NCBI GenBank assembly: GCA_947179485.1
Contig: OX359246.1
Location: 25,854,001-25,918,000 of the forward strand
Origin: Allacma fusca
Taxonomy: Eukaryota; Arthropoda; Collembola; Symphypleona; Sminthuridae
Length of the DNA: 64,000 nucleotides
Direction of reading: 5' to 3'
Shown here: positions 1 to 12,156 of the stretch, one piece after another
Position numbering within the stretch: position 1 is the first letter of the stretch
Layout of the letters: every line of letters begins with the position of its first letter
Notes under the pieces: model-generated
Seen by the model: only the letters and a program-made list of their open reading frames with translations
Database searches by the model: none
What the model was told of the DNA's origin: nothing
Translations under genes and position numbers: made by a program

Positions 1-1548
1 ATATAAATTATCCATCATAAAATTCATTCCAATGCTTTTTGCATTTATGCGTGACAAAATTAGTTAACTTAATTATAGCACAATTATATTCCCTAATATA
101 TGGGTGATATACATAGCTGTAGAACCCTTGAATTAGAAATGGCCCTTTCATGTGCTTAGAAAATTTCAAAGGAATTTGTACCCACTAGGAGAGTTTTATA
201 ATTTTCAAAAACATTTAGTAATGAAACCATGTGCGCCCTTAATTCAAATATGATTTTTATATCTAATTCAAGCACACGTACTGTGCTAACTTGCTGGAAG
301 GTTAAAGAAAATAAATTAATTCCAGTCCGCAGTTTACTTCACTAAATTCCAAATATTTGCTCATCTCATCTTTGAGCCCCCCCCCTATCCCCACAATCAG
401 AGATATCCAAATGAAATGGCCTTCCGAAGGTCCAACTTAAAAAATCCGTGCACTGCACTGATTTGGACAAACTTCGTTTGCGTATGCAGGAAAGTGAAAC
501 TTGTATTAAAAGACTTGTGGTAACGTAAGGAAATAATTAGATCTGATAAAAAATAGTGCTGCATGCAGTTGATATATTTTATGAATGCTTCGTGAATTAT
601 TCCAGTGCTTTACATTTCAAACTTTATTTTTAACAGATTAGGATATGCAGAAATTCAATTATTGTTGGAGAGAACGTCGCAACAAAAACTATGTACTTCT
701 TTAGCTTCTACCATATTTGCAATCAACTATACTGTTCACATATTGTATAATACCCACAGGAAGTTTCAAGTAAAATAGTTGATTGGTTTTTGAGATATTC
801 GTCATTTCATTTTTTTCCGTAATATAGGCTCGGGCACCCAGGTGTCCTGATTTGATGAACCTTGTATACTATATACTGCTTTTTACTGGATATGGGGCGA
901 CACGACTTTAAAATTATTTACTAAACACTCATTCTACCCCAGACATAATTTCAATCATGAACATACTCAACTATACCCTTACAACGTAATTTATTATTAT
1001 TTGTTTTAAGCGTCTCCATTTCAAAATGGAAGTTTTGTAAATTTTACGATACGTACCAACTGTAATAAATACATACATGGATGCTCCTGGACTTACTCGA
1101 GAATATTACTTTTTTATAAACTTTTTTTAAATTATAAAAATTAAAGTTATACCTAAAAGATGAAAATATTTAATCGTCAACAAGAAATTTCTTACTACTA
1201 AGTACTACGTTCAAAAAAAATAACGAGGAGATAAAAGATTTCAATTCAGTTATCACATTCGCTATTCGGATGTTTGAGAATGAAGAAGTCATTGAGATTG
1301 AAGGAATCATCTGAGGAAATATACATAAGTTGTAAAAGTATGTAAATGGCCCAAATTGGATAATATTTCAATGCAGTGCAGGTTTTTATCGGCTCAATTT
1401 TATATGAAACCAAAATTCAACTAAATATATCTTGTAATTACCTATATGTATGTAATAATTAAATTTAATGAAATACGTACGATTACATCAAATATGTTCG
1501 TAGTTTTTTCAAACACAGTCTAAAATTCCAGACATTAATGTAATCGTG
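1..1548. other. AT-rich intergenic DNA, no gene seen
   Basis: No open frame with coding character is visible on either strand. The stretch is AT-rich with short homopolymers (a C-run near 379) and ends at the stop codon of the first acyltransferase gene. It probably holds that gene's 3' untranslated region. No transposon boundaries could be found. Confidence 0.6.
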
Positions 1549-4447
1549 TCAGTTTACCCAACTAATCTCATTATATTTTTTCACCTCATCCTTAACTCCC
1601 TCCACGATATCATCTAAGAAACGTGGGAGTTTCTTAACAACACGGTCTTGGGCCACCATAGCTAAAGTCAACTCTCCATCGTACGTATAACTCACGAAAG
1701 TAACAGCCTCCTGTAAAATGATGGGACTGTAAGCATACATCGAAGTAACTCTGTCGCCCCCAAATATCGTGAATGCTTTCTCAGGTCCAACAACATTGGA
1801 AAATCGAGTTGTCTGAGTAAGTATCCCAGAAATTTCAAGTAGTCTTGTAATCGGGGAAATAACAGCACCAACCAATACATATGCAAGTTTGAAGAAACTC
1901 ATTCCCAGATAACCAGTTATCCTCCTCACGTTCTGATTAATCACACGCAGTCGCTCTTCCCGAGGATAAATGTTCAAGGGCAGGTCGAACCATAACATAG
2001 CCATTTCGTTCTCAAGTTCCAAAGTCTGGTAGGGATAGAAGCCTTCGACTGTGCTTGCTAATACTGTCGTTGGTTTCACATTTTTCGAAGGGCTGAGTGC
2101 TCGGTCAATTGCAGGAGTGACGCAGGCGTATAGTAATGATACTAAACGAATGGGCTGCTCCCTGCTCCCTTTCTTTTGAATAGTCTTGAGCGTGTTCAGG
2201 TCAAGGGTCAGAGTACGACAGTGCATCCCCCCGCGCAGTTTGGCCAAAACATTCTAAAATATTTAAGTTTAGACTTTACAAATAGACACATTGCATTGGA
2301 CTGTAATCTCCTCTTCTAATTCGACTTCGAGGGAGTGGATAGTGAAACTCAGTGAGAGTGATGGTAATAATCAAATATTCGCGCCCTCTAGACCCATCGA
2401 CGAGCATAGCACTGCACAGCTAGCTATTGCATGTAACTATTTACTGCCATCCCAAATTACATTTGCCGGCAGCGCTTGTAAATTTATAATAGTTAATATA
2501 ACAGCGCTAAACAGTATTGTGGACATGTACATATTAGTGCCCCGCATGGGTACAAAAATGTTGTACCTGGACCTGTACCTGAATCATGGCTACATTGATT
2601 TTTGAACCTATACCCGTACCTGTACCTGAATACCTGGGTTCAATTTTCCTGAACCTGTACCTGTACTCAAACTAAATCAGGAGTACATGTACCTGTAAAG
2701 TACCTGTACTCAAAAAGTACCCAAAAAAGTACGTGTACCCAAAAAGTACCCAAACAAATACGTGTACCCAAAAAGTACCAGTACCCGGGTATATTTTAAA
2801 AGTACCTGAACCTACCCGGGTATTTTCCATTGTAATAATTTAAAGGATTACCAAATATATTACACCAAATAAAAAATTAAAACATCTGCGACCAAGACAT
2901 TTTGACTTAATAAATTTATTTATCATATTAGATTTATTTTTATTATTTATTCTTCGAAAGCCTGACTAAGTACTGGAATTATCAGTAGCTATAAATGATT
3001 ACATAAAGGTTGAAAAGGACAATAAAAACATTTCCTACCGTAGCTCCACTCTTTTATGTATAAGCGTTTATGCGTCAGAAGATCTGGGCCATAGGTGAAG
3101 GCTCGCTCAATCTTCGATCTCTGTTCTTTAGCAGTTCCAGGAACTGCTAAAAAATCTCTGGAGATTCCAGCTAATGCTGGGTAACTAGCCACGTGTTTCT
3201 ATACGGTGGAATTAGTTTTCCTGACTGAGCTTATACGTATAAATTTTAATGTAAAATGTTTCAAGGTCAAAAATTCGGAGGAGTTTTTAAAGCTCAACAA
3301 CACCTTTACAGGCGTTACTTGGAAATTATTATTGACTGTGAAGTACCTGAAAGTTCAGGTATTTTACATTCAGGTTCAGGTATTTACCCAGTGCGTACCC
3401 GTACCTGATGGGTTTATGTATACCTAAAAGACTGGTTTTTGAACCTGTACCCATACCTGAACCTGAACCTGAATTTTCAGGTATCTAACGGCTGAACATG
3501 AACCTGCACCCAAATTGGATGGGTACAAGAAGTATGTACCTGATACGTACCTGTACCTGAACCTGTAACCAAATACCCGGGTAAAACCTGTACCCATGAG
3601 GGGCACTAGTACATATAATAAAACCATAAATATTAATCATAGCTTTAACCTTTTTGATACGAGTCTGACCGAAGTTTTGACCGAAAATTCTAGCAAACCC
3701 CACGGATCCAAAAGTACACAAGACCAGAGGCTCGATATAGTTCCAAATTCTGCGGAAAGGGGTCTCCTCTTTCCTGTCCCACTCCAAGGGATCGATCTTT
3801 ATCGGGAAAGGACTGTCCGCGAGAGCGTACCTGATGAGCTGTGTGAAAATAGTGCCATCGGCGTAAGTGTGGTGCACACTCCAGACAAGCGTATACTCCT
3901 TGATATCTTCCTGGAACAAAATATGCAATTCCCACTGAGGTTGATGATCCCTATAGACAGTGTCCAGTAACTTTTCACACCTCTCTTGAACTGCGATATC
4001 CAGATCCTGAGACACATTTTCCAACACCACGTGATTCTCTGCCCGGAATACGTGATCAAGCTTCCAACAGTAGACCCAAAACTTCGGGACAACCACGTTG
4101 CAAAGTTTCTCAAAAGGCCGGTACGGATTCTGAGATTCCCCACCTGAAACAGTCTTGGTTTCGTATTTCACTACTTGGTACAGCTTCTCAACGATTTTAT
4201 CCAAATTCGGATCCCCTTTACATTTGAGAACGTACAGCGCATTCACGGATTCCTTGGCTTTCTCCGCCATAACCGCAGACACTCCAGCTTTAATAATTTG
4301 GTACTTGCTCTTGTAAAAATTTATTAAAATTAAATGAACTATCGAGCGGTGAATAATGGAAATTAGAAAAGCTAGTATGGTAAATATGTGGGCGAGGAAA
4401 CCCAAAATAAAATAAAATAATTGACTGAGGATTTCTTCAGGAGGCAT
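1549..4447 (-). CDS. WSD/DGAT-like O-acyltransferase, copy 1 (intact, two exons)
   Basis: Wax ester synthase/diacylglycerol acyltransferase-type enzymes transfer an acyl group from acyl-CoA to an alcohol or diacylglycerol. Exon 1 is 4447-3650 (266 codons): two hydrophobic segments at residues about 8-30 and 35-47, then HHTYADG at 192-198, matching the family's HHxxxDG catalytic motif. Exon 2 is 2253-1549 and carries SNVVGP (about residue 418), the conserved C-terminal motif of WSD proteins, ending in TGA. Donor (AAG/GTTAAA) and acceptor (TTTTAG/AAT) join in phase 0 to give 500 aa, exactly the length of the copy at 12157-13815. The start is the ATG shared in position with the paralogues. The intron (2254-3649) is enlarged by a hAT element. 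This is the only copy seen that keeps the Gly of HHxxxDG; the others have Ala. Family assignment is by motif; substrate and location (probably ER or lipid droplet) are inferred. Confidence 0.85.
2535..3608. mobile_element. Non-autonomous hAT-type DNA transposon in an intron
   Basis: Terminal inverted repeats beginning TAGTGCCCC and reading on to CATGGGTACA (one mismatch) lie at 2535 and, inverted, at 3608. They are flanked by a perfect 8-bp target duplication GTACATAT (2527-2534 and 3609-3616). An 8-bp duplication with TAG-type ends is the hAT signature. Both subterminal regions (2540-2830 and 3335-3600) are packed with degenerate ACCTGT/ACCTGA hexamers. A transposase relic lies inside. The element is in the intron of acyltransferase copy 1. 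Confidence 0.9.
2989..3192 (-). pseudogene. hAT transposase C-terminal dimerisation relic
   Basis: A 67-aa open frame contains YPALAGISRDFLAVPGT followed by ERAF and a DLLTHKR segment. This is the order found in the C-terminal dimerisation domain of hAT transposases (YP-LA-xx-A-x-xLAVPGTS...ERAFS...D-x-x-xxR). No other transposase domain is recognisable, so it is a fragment carried by the host element at 2535-3608. It independently supports the hAT assignment. Confidence 0.75.
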
Positions 4448-5880
4448 TTTGCTGATGCCTGTTTCCAGTGCAAGTTACAAAGTAGTAGTTTATAGTAAGT
4501 ATTAGAACAGTGGAGGGAGTTTTTAACGTGCTCTTTGTATGTATGTATGTACAGTTATGTTGAAGTTTCGTGTGTGGTTGTAAAGCCAGACTGTAGAACG
4601 GATACGTACAAATTCATGATTTATGTTTACTTCAAGGAAACAATATACAATGCATTTAAAACACTGAAAGTAAGTTATCGAATTAATTAATGAGCTAATG
4701 AGGCAGAATGAGAATTGTTGTTGGTTGCATTCACGCATTGTCAAAGCTGTACGAAAGTGCAAAGGCATGCAACCCGTTGATTTCTATTTTTGACTTTCCG
4801 AGTTTATTTCCATTTTCAGGAAATATTGTTATTGAAACCTCATGACACAACAGCTTTTGGTTATTTCATGAAAGATTGTTGTAACACATATACAGGGAAT
4901 TTCCTATACTGGGATTCCCCAGGGGATGGAAAAATACCTGCCAATGTGTGGAGATGTGACAATATTTTACTTCTATATAATAATGTGAGTGCAATCCAAG
5001 CGAAAATTTAGCCATGCCGATTAAAGTCATTACGACATACATTATAAGCGTATCTGTAATACTTGTGGACAACTACAGTCGACTCTTGCTGTAGCGTCAA
5101 TTATAAATCATCCCAGAATTGACGTTATAAGGGAACTAAATTTTAGGGGAACATCAAATAAATAATGATTTCAAAATACATTGTTCGAATTTAGGTCAAG
5201 CCTAGTTGAGTTCATACTATTATTTTTATTCATGATTGAGATCTCATGACCTAAAAATGTGCAGCTTAATTGAAACAACGAAAAACATTTAGTGTTATTT
5301 CAACCCCTTAATTCAATTATTCCTAAACTTTGGTTGACGCTTCTAATTTATGAGGCTGCACTTTGGATTTAGGTAGATGACACATACATCATTCATACGG
5401 TTATCCAAGAAATTTCTTACAATTACCGACTCTTTCTAATTTAGACTTTTACATGAATTTCCAATTATTGCGCGCTCTATTAGTAATTATGGGTAATTCT
5501 CATATTTCTGAACGTATCTAAATCATCAACATATCTGGATAGGTGATTGAAAGACCCATGAAATATATCAAGGAATGTTTCAGTGTAATGTTTTAACTAC
5601 ATTTTTTATAAAACATTAACCTAATTTTTGTGACGATTGTGGCCAAAACTTTTTCCGTAGTTCAATGAGTTAATTTTGGAAATGTTGAAAAGCCTTCCTT
5701 AAAAGACATCAACCGTGGGAAGTCTTTTAAAACGCCCGAAGGCTACTCCAACCCACTGTTCATTTGCGCAACATTTTTAGTAAATTTTAAGACGCCTTCC
5801 CTCAATCTTGGCGAAAATAAATCCGCCTACCTTCCATATTCCATCAATCAAGCCTTCCTTGAAGGCGTGACATGTCTGTC
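4448..5880. other. Upstream/intergenic region of acyltransferase copy 1
   Basis: No gene seen. The stretch at about 4471-4760, with short runs of the tetramer ATGT, is duplicated at about 8215-8460. It therefore belongs to the segment that was copied together with the acyltransferase unit and probably includes copy 1's promoter. Confidence 0.5.
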
Positions 5881-6035
5881 CACAATATTATCTAAAAATT
5901 GTGGTAATTTCTAAACAATCTGGTCTGGAACTATATTATGGCTTTAGTATTATCTCCGTCATCCGTATAACCCTCAAAAGTAACAGCATGCTTTTCGGTT
6001 CCATTTAAAAACGAAGAGCTGTAAACGCACAATGC
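5881..6035 (-). pseudogene. Decayed relic of an acyltransferase C-terminal exon
   Basis: The plus strand here aligns by eye with 1600-1745 of copy 1 (the part encoding the last 50 or so residues). It shows the same order of words (ATTATCTAAAAA..., TCTGGTCTGG..., CCGTATAACC..., AAAGTAACAGC) with many substitutions and small indels. No reading frame survives. It marks another ancient copy between the first two larger units. Confidence 0.6.
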
Positions 6036-7412
6036 GTAGTAAGTGTAATACATGGATGATTCTTGTCAGATTCAACTCTCCAGTAATAATTGATTGTGTT
6101 ACTGTTCCTCGTACTTATTTTACTATAGTAGTTATTTTAGATTTTAATTATTTTTAGGTAGTTAATTAATATTAAATAATTGTTATACCTAAAATTAGTA
6201 GCCGTTCCAGATATGTACATGTAGAAAAAGTTAGGTCACCCTTTTTTGATGTTATAATTAATTTTGCGTATTTGCTTGAGTAAAATAGCAGAGTGTATGA
6301 AATAAATTGTTTCCCTACTATTATATGATTTAGCCGAAATATGACAGACTCCAATAAATCCAAGTAACATAAAGTTTTAAGGATAGAATTCAGTGCAGTA
6401 CCTCATTCGATCCTTCGTGGTAACACGGAATCAAATTTTGATTACAATTTTCGGGTTTTAAAAATTTTGACCGCGAAATTGTGAAATACCCATCAGTTTT
6501 GACCGGTCTATTATTGTGGATCACCTCCGTGATTTTAGGACATACTTATCATAGAACCAAATGCAATATCTCGTTCAAACCGCCTTAGAAACACCGGATT
6601 TTCAAAATTTATACAGGAAAGTTTTGAAAAAAATTAAAGTTTGATCTGTTTTTTGGCAGCTTATTTTTTTTGACATAGAAGGAATAATCTGAGACCTGGC
6701 TTTCTGTCAGGACTAATCATCTTATGATGGAGTTGTAAAAAATATCCACTGGGATTCAAAACTCCGAAAAACCGATTTTGATGCCTCGAAGTACTTCCAA
6801 AATGCTGGAATAACTTTAGTCTCGCAAGACACATCTCGGTCAATATTAGCTCATTGAAACGTTCTTTAATTCCTCTACAAGTGACAGTCATGTTGGCAAA
6901 AATTTCGAAATTCTACACAAATGTTTGGCGGGATATTCAAATTCATTAATTTTTTAACCGACATTTCATCATTACGCCCAGAAGGAATCATCTAAGACTT
7001 TGCCTTCCCACTCATAAAAAAATCTCTTTGAGAGAAGTTTTTGGATGAATATAAAAATCCGTGTCTACTGGTATTCAAAATTTCGAAAAAACTGATTTTT
7101 TGTTGACTTGAAATTCTCGAAAAATCTGAAAAACTTTTGAATGAAATGCTGTAACTTGACCAGTGTTGCCTTATTTAAAAGCTAATTATATACTTACAAC
7201 CTAAAATAATGTCTACCAAAATTTCAAAATCCTAGTCGAAAATTTGGCGGGATTTTCAAAATCAGCAAATTTTCAACTTTCATTTAAAAGCATTTTTTTG
7301 CCAAGAAGGAATGATGTTAAACTTGGCCCTTCCGCCTCAGAACAAATTGTTTTCCTGTGCAAGCGTCTTTTTTATCCACACCCAGATTAAATGACGAAAG
7401 TAATTATTCCTG
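6036..7412. repeat. Intergenic DNA with about 300-325-bp degenerate direct repeats
   Basis: The word AGAAGGAAT recurs at 6677, 6980 and 7304. Around it are repeated blocks (TTTGGCGGGATWTTCAAA, AAAATTTCRAAAT, ACTCCGAAAAACCGATTTT-like strings) in the same order. The period is about 303 then 324 bp. No coding frame is present. Divergence between copies is high. Confidence 0.5.
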
Positions 7413-8115
7413 TCAGTCTGCCCTACTAATCTGAACATAGTTGTTCAACTCATCCTTAATTCCCTCCACGATATCATCTAAGAACAGTGGGAGTTTCTTA
7501 ACAACACGGTCTGGGGCTACCATAGCTAAAGTCAACTCTTCATCGAACGTATAACCCACGAAAGTAACAGCCTCCTCTAAACTGATGCAACTGTGAACAT
7601 ACATCGAAGTAACTCTATCGCCGCCAAATATCGTGAATGCTTTCTCAGGTCCAACAATATTCGAAATATACGTTGCCTGTGTGATTGTCCCATACGTTTC
7701 AAGTAGTATTGTAATCGGGGAAATAAAAGCGCCAGTCAATACATATGCAAGTTTGAAGATGCTCATCCCCAGATGATCAGTTACCCTCCTAACGTTCTGA
7801 TTAATCACACGCAGTCGCTCTTCCCGAGGATGAATCTTCAAGGGAAGGTCGAAACATATCAGAGCCATTTCGTTCTCAAGTTCCAAAGTCTGGTAGGGAT
7901 AGATGATTCGAGCGTGGTTGCTAATATTGTCGTGGGTTTCTCATTTTTCGAAGAGCTGAGTGCTCGGTCAATTGCAGGAGCGACGCAGGCGTATAGCAAT
8001 GATACTAAACGAATGGGCTGCTCTCTATTGAATTTCTTTTGAATGCTCTTGAGAGTATTCAGGTCAAGGGTCAGAGTGCGACAATGCATTCCCCGCGCAG
8101 TTCGGTCAAAGCATT
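7413..8115 (-). pseudogene. Acyltransferase copy 2: C-terminal exon only, frameshifted
   Basis: The exon matches exon 2 of copy 1, including the SNIVGP motif and the same acceptor context. Two 1-nt deletions relative to copy 1 (near 8090 and near 7905) split it into two frames (8089-7859 and 7886-7413). The matching 798-nt exon 1 is absent. Sequence equivalent to copy 1's intron (ending near 8210) runs straight into sequence equivalent to the region upstream of copy 1's ATG, so exon 1 was removed by deletion. Not expected to be functional. Confidence 0.85.
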
Positions 8116-8510
8116 CTAAAGTATTTCAGTTCGGACGTTACAAATAAATACATTGCACTGGACAGTAATTTTGTAATGGTTAATATAACAGAGATATTTT
8201 ACAGTATTGTGGACAAGTTACAAAGCACCAGTATAAAAGAATTGGATTAGTGGAGGAAGTTTTTATCGTGCTCTTTGCATGTATGTATGTATGTTGTATG
8301 CTGTAAAACGGATACATACAAGTTAAGGATTTATGTATACTTGAAGGATACAAAATAAAATGCATTTAAAATACCTAAATAAGGTTATAAAATTAATCAA
8401 TGTGTTCAAGAGGCATAATGAGAATCATTGTTGGTTGCACTCATCCATTGTGCGGGGGTTGCTAATTTATATCCCAATATCACACTATCATACATGAGTG
8501 AGCCGACAAC
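8116..8510. other. Rearranged intron/upstream sequence of copy 2
   Basis: No gene. From about 8116 to 8210 the sequence resembles copy 1's intron at 2262-2525. From about 8215 to 8460 it resembles copy 1's upstream region at 4471-4760. The join is the scar of the exon 1 deletion. It ends at the target duplication of the next hAT element. Confidence 0.55.
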
Positions 8511-9068
8511 TAGAGCATCTCGGGCGGTTAAAATTTACGGGTAAGCCCGCAAAAAGCCCGGCCCGCACGGGCTTCGAGCGGGTACGGGTAAAAATTATTA
8601 CGTTTGACGGGTTACGGGCGGGTACGGTCTTTTCATCGCGGTTAAAAAAGACCGTGAAAGCCCGTAAAAGCCCGTGAGAAATTCCATTAGTTGCGAATGC
8701 AGGAGCAGCAGTTGTGAATGTACATAGACTTGAATGACTTAAACGAATTTCAGACGTTTGCAATTTTAGCTTTCAAACAAACTAAGGCTTGGTGTACGAT
8801 AGAGCATCACCTCGTGGGATATTTTAGGCCCGTGCCCGTCTGTACGACTGTTACTAAATAATAAAAGCAGGTATGCAATATTTTAAAATACAGTTTTTCA
8901 GTATTTAAGATGTATGGTATTTGCGGGCGGGCAACGGGCTTTTTTTAATTTTGCGGGCCGGGCCGGGCTTTTTCGATAAACATTAATTTCGGGCCGGGCG
9001 GGTACGGGTAAAACGTTACGAGCCACGGGCGGGCACGGGCCTAAAATATTCCACGGGATGATGCTCTA
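8511..9068. mobile_element. Non-autonomous hAT element with GC-rich ends
   Basis: It begins TAGAGCATC and ends with its inverse (GATGCTCTA). It is flanked by a perfect 8-bp target duplication CCGACAAC (8503-8510 and 9069-9076). Subterminal regions are dense in GGGCGGG/CCCGC-type words, a GC island in otherwise AT-rich DNA. A second inverted copy of the right end lies inside at about 8803-8842. No transposase coding is visible. Confidence 0.88.
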
Positions 9069-9525
9069 CCGACAACCCACAATACAGTATACAAATATCG
9101 TATATCATATGTACATATATCATATATTTCAAATACTCCAGCCATAAGGAGGGACGTTATATGGAGAGTCGAATCAGTTTCAAAACGTTTACATGAACTA
9201 CGAGTTCAACACACCAATCACTATAAGGGTGCAAGCAAAATATTTATTCTTGAATCCAAAATTTACTTGAGGTTTGATATCATTCTCCAGACTCACTGCT
9301 GCCCGCCAAGTTTTAATTCTATTCTATTCTATTCTGTTAAGAACTAAGTCTTGTATATTCAAGTCCTATTATATTCTGCTAAAGGTTTGACGGGGCTATT
9401 CAAGTCTATTCCTATTCCAACAAAATTAGAAAATTCATATTCTATTCCTATTCAAATTCTATTCATCAGAAATCAAAAACCGCGCGATGAACACTAGTGG
9501 ATAAAGCGCGCTGAATACATATGTA

Positions 9526-10410
9526 CAGACCTGGCCTCAAGTTTGGTTCAACCAGCGATTCGCACTTGAACTTGACACGAACTTGATTGTTTTATCAAAT
9601 TTGAGACCCGGACATGAACTTGATTTGTTTAATGGAAGGTACGAACCGGATCAATCAAGTTCACGCAATCAAGTTAATTTTGACGAACTTGACCATGAAT
9701 TTCAATATAACCATGACCATGAACTTGACCATAACCTTGACCATGAACTTGACCATGAAAATGAATGACAAGTTATAGCATTGTTTATATGTTTGTGAAT
9801 AGAATAGCTAGATAATTACCTGAGATTGTATTTTGACTTATTTTATACAATACCATTTAGAATAATATGTAATTAATGATGAAATTAAGTGTTTGTAGCT
9901 GTATGATTTTGTAGAATCACAAAATGTGAAATGTTTGATTTTTCAACCATTTTTTCTGGCTACTTGATGGGGTTTGACTTCCAGGATCAGAATCTTTTTC
10001 GCAATGTTGAGATGTTTTTAGTTTTGCTCATTTTCCAGTTGTTTTATAAAAATTATAATAATTGTTCCAAGCAAAGATTAAAATATAAGTTAGATTAAGT
10101 AAAAATTAAACAAAGAAAAAACGCCATGGAAGCTATTGCTTGGAACTTGAAACTTGACCATGAAAAGTCAAGTTCATGTTCATGGTTTTGCAGTTATTTG
10201 ATCCGAACGTGATCATGGTATTGATGTCAAGTCTGGTTGAAGACATGACCGTGAACTTGATTCGAGCCTTAAAATCAAGTTCAAATTTCACGTTGACCCG
10301 AACTTGAGATTTCAGTGTCAAGTTCAAATTAACTTGTAACCCGAACTTGACTTGAACTTGACCTTGACATGAACATGTCAAGTTTTACTTGAACTTGAAT
10401 GACAGGTCTG
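9526..10410. mobile_element. Nested non-autonomous hAT element (ACTTGA-rich)
   Basis: Inverted ends CAGACCTG are flanked by a perfect 8-bp duplication CATATGTA (9518-9525 and 10411-10418). Both flanks of the interior carry many copies of GAACTTGA and GACCATGA words. The central 300 bp is AT-rich and unique. It sits wholly inside the element at 9294-11350, so it inserted later. Confidence 0.88.
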
Positions 10411-10629
10411 CATATGTATAACTACATTTTCTTTCTTAATTCCAATTTCCAGTTCCTGAAATTTATAACTTGCCATTGACAATGATAATAAAATAACTGA
10501 TTTAGCAAATTTACGAGCCACCTAAAAGCAGAAGAGAATTAATCGAGCGTATAAATAATAACTTGTACACAATAATTGGCACTTAACAGGCCTGAATGAA
10601 TACAATAATTTTTACCATTTGTTAGTTCT

Positions 10630-11045
10630 TTGGCGTAAGCCTGAGTTCATATTTAGTTGAAATCGGCTAGCTAGGTTTTCAGAAAACAATTCCCGAAATT
10701 TTGGGTTTCAAGTCAAATATGACAGGTATCTTCAAAACTACTGAATATATTTCAATGAAATTTTGTGTGAATATTGCTTATGTAAATAGTAATTTTTATT
10801 GCTTATGTGGTTGAAATCGACCCAATAGTTTTTTCGAAAAACAAATTCAAATTTCGAACTTCAAATCAAAAGACAGTTATCTCAAAGACTGACAAATCGA
10901 TTTCAATAAAAATTTTGTGAATATTGCGTATGTAAATCGTAATGATTAATGCTTATGCGGTTGAAATCGGCCTGATTGTTTGTTTTTAAAAAATCGGAAA
11001 TTTCGAAATAACTTAAAATTCATCCTACTTTGACGGCGGTAGCTG
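10630..11045. repeat. About 155-bp tandem units, also present inverted at 22530-22990
   Basis: Three imperfect units each contain GTTGAAATCGGCC, a stretch like AAATTTCGAACTTCAAATCAAA, then ATGACAGNTATCTCAAA, then ATTTCAATGAAATTTTGTGAATATTGC. The array ends in a GC-richer block (TTGACGGCGGT...GACGCCACCCTACGCGAAGCC). The same units and the same block occur in opposite orientation at 22530-22990. Confidence 0.65.
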
Positions 11046-11358
11046 ACGCCACCCTACGCGAAGCCTCAAATTATCGCTGCTCGATAATTTGCAACACATG
11101 CAATCCAAGGGTTTTAGTTGATTGTTTTGGTTTATGACATTCTCAGTGGCTCAGATTTGAATAAGAATTTCGCTGTTTTTACTATTCAATTCTAATCTTG
11201 GCATAAGTTGCATATTCTATTCTATTCTAGTCTGGGGGTTTCAAAAACTGAGCTATTCAATTCTATTCGATTTATTTCTGTATAAATGTCGGCAATTCTA
11301 TTCAAATTCCTATTTTCCTATTCAAGTCGGAATAGAATAGGGCAGCAGTGTCCAGACT

Positions 11359-12156
11359 ATCAAATATCTGAACATGGCCTGATGCGTTCATGGCTTTCAA
11401 ATGATTTATTTCACTATGACCCAATTTCGAATTTGACTTGAAATACTTACAGTACACTTGTGCGCATCTCTGCTTTAGCGGATGATGCTCATATTTAGTA
11501 TCTATTTCCTGCAGATTAAAAAATATTTCATGGTATAATAACAACAGGTCAAAAAGTTGATGGCGTCTGGATGAATTCACTTACATTTGGTGTATATTCT
11601 TGTTCCAGTTAATGACATATTTTATCTAATAATTTGCATTCGCTGAATTAAATCCGATTTCCAGTTTCATGCATTGATTTGTAATATAATTATTACAACA
11701 TCAAATTACAACGACACATCACGTAATGAAATCTCTTTACGTAAACTATAAACACTAATAAAGTACTTTGTGTGGGTTGTCGTAACCAGACATGTGTAAC
11801 CTCGTGTAGGTTTCCCATAATTGGCGTCCCGTGATGAGGACAAATGTCCCCTCAGGCTATTTCCGAAATACTGTGTTTAAGGCAAAACCAATGACGCAAA
11901 CGTGTTTAATACAATACCAGGTGCCTAAATATATTGTTTGGGCTCATTCGGATAATACGAAGTTCGACTAAATTCTATCGAATTAATAATATGGCAACAC
12001 CAAGTGAATGTGAGCTATACATATTCATGAACGACTTTTTAAAAATGCATGTAGTAACTAATATAATACAAAGTACCTACATATGTACATTCACATAATT
12101 ACATTTTCGTATCCTATGTGCTCACAGATTAAATTGCAGAAACCAATATCACCCTG
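11359..12156. other. Intergenic region downstream of acyltransferase copy 3
   Basis: No gene seen. About 11,716-11,764 recurs near 30,546-30,593, and 11,790-12,150 recurs near 19,380-19,905. These duplicates travel with neighbouring acyltransferase units and show that whole segments, not only coding exons, were copied. Confidence 0.5.

Larger units (their letters stand above)
9294..11350. mobile_element. hAT-type element interrupted by another hAT element
   Basis: Inverted ends CACTGCTGCCC lie at 9294 and 11350, flanked by a perfect 8-bp duplication TCCAGACT (9286-9293 and 11351-11358). Subterminal sequence is rich in TTCTATTC words. The interior holds a second hAT element (9526-10410) and a tandem array (about 10630-11045). 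Removing the nested element leaves about 1.16 kb. No intact transposase is seen. Confidence 0.85.
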
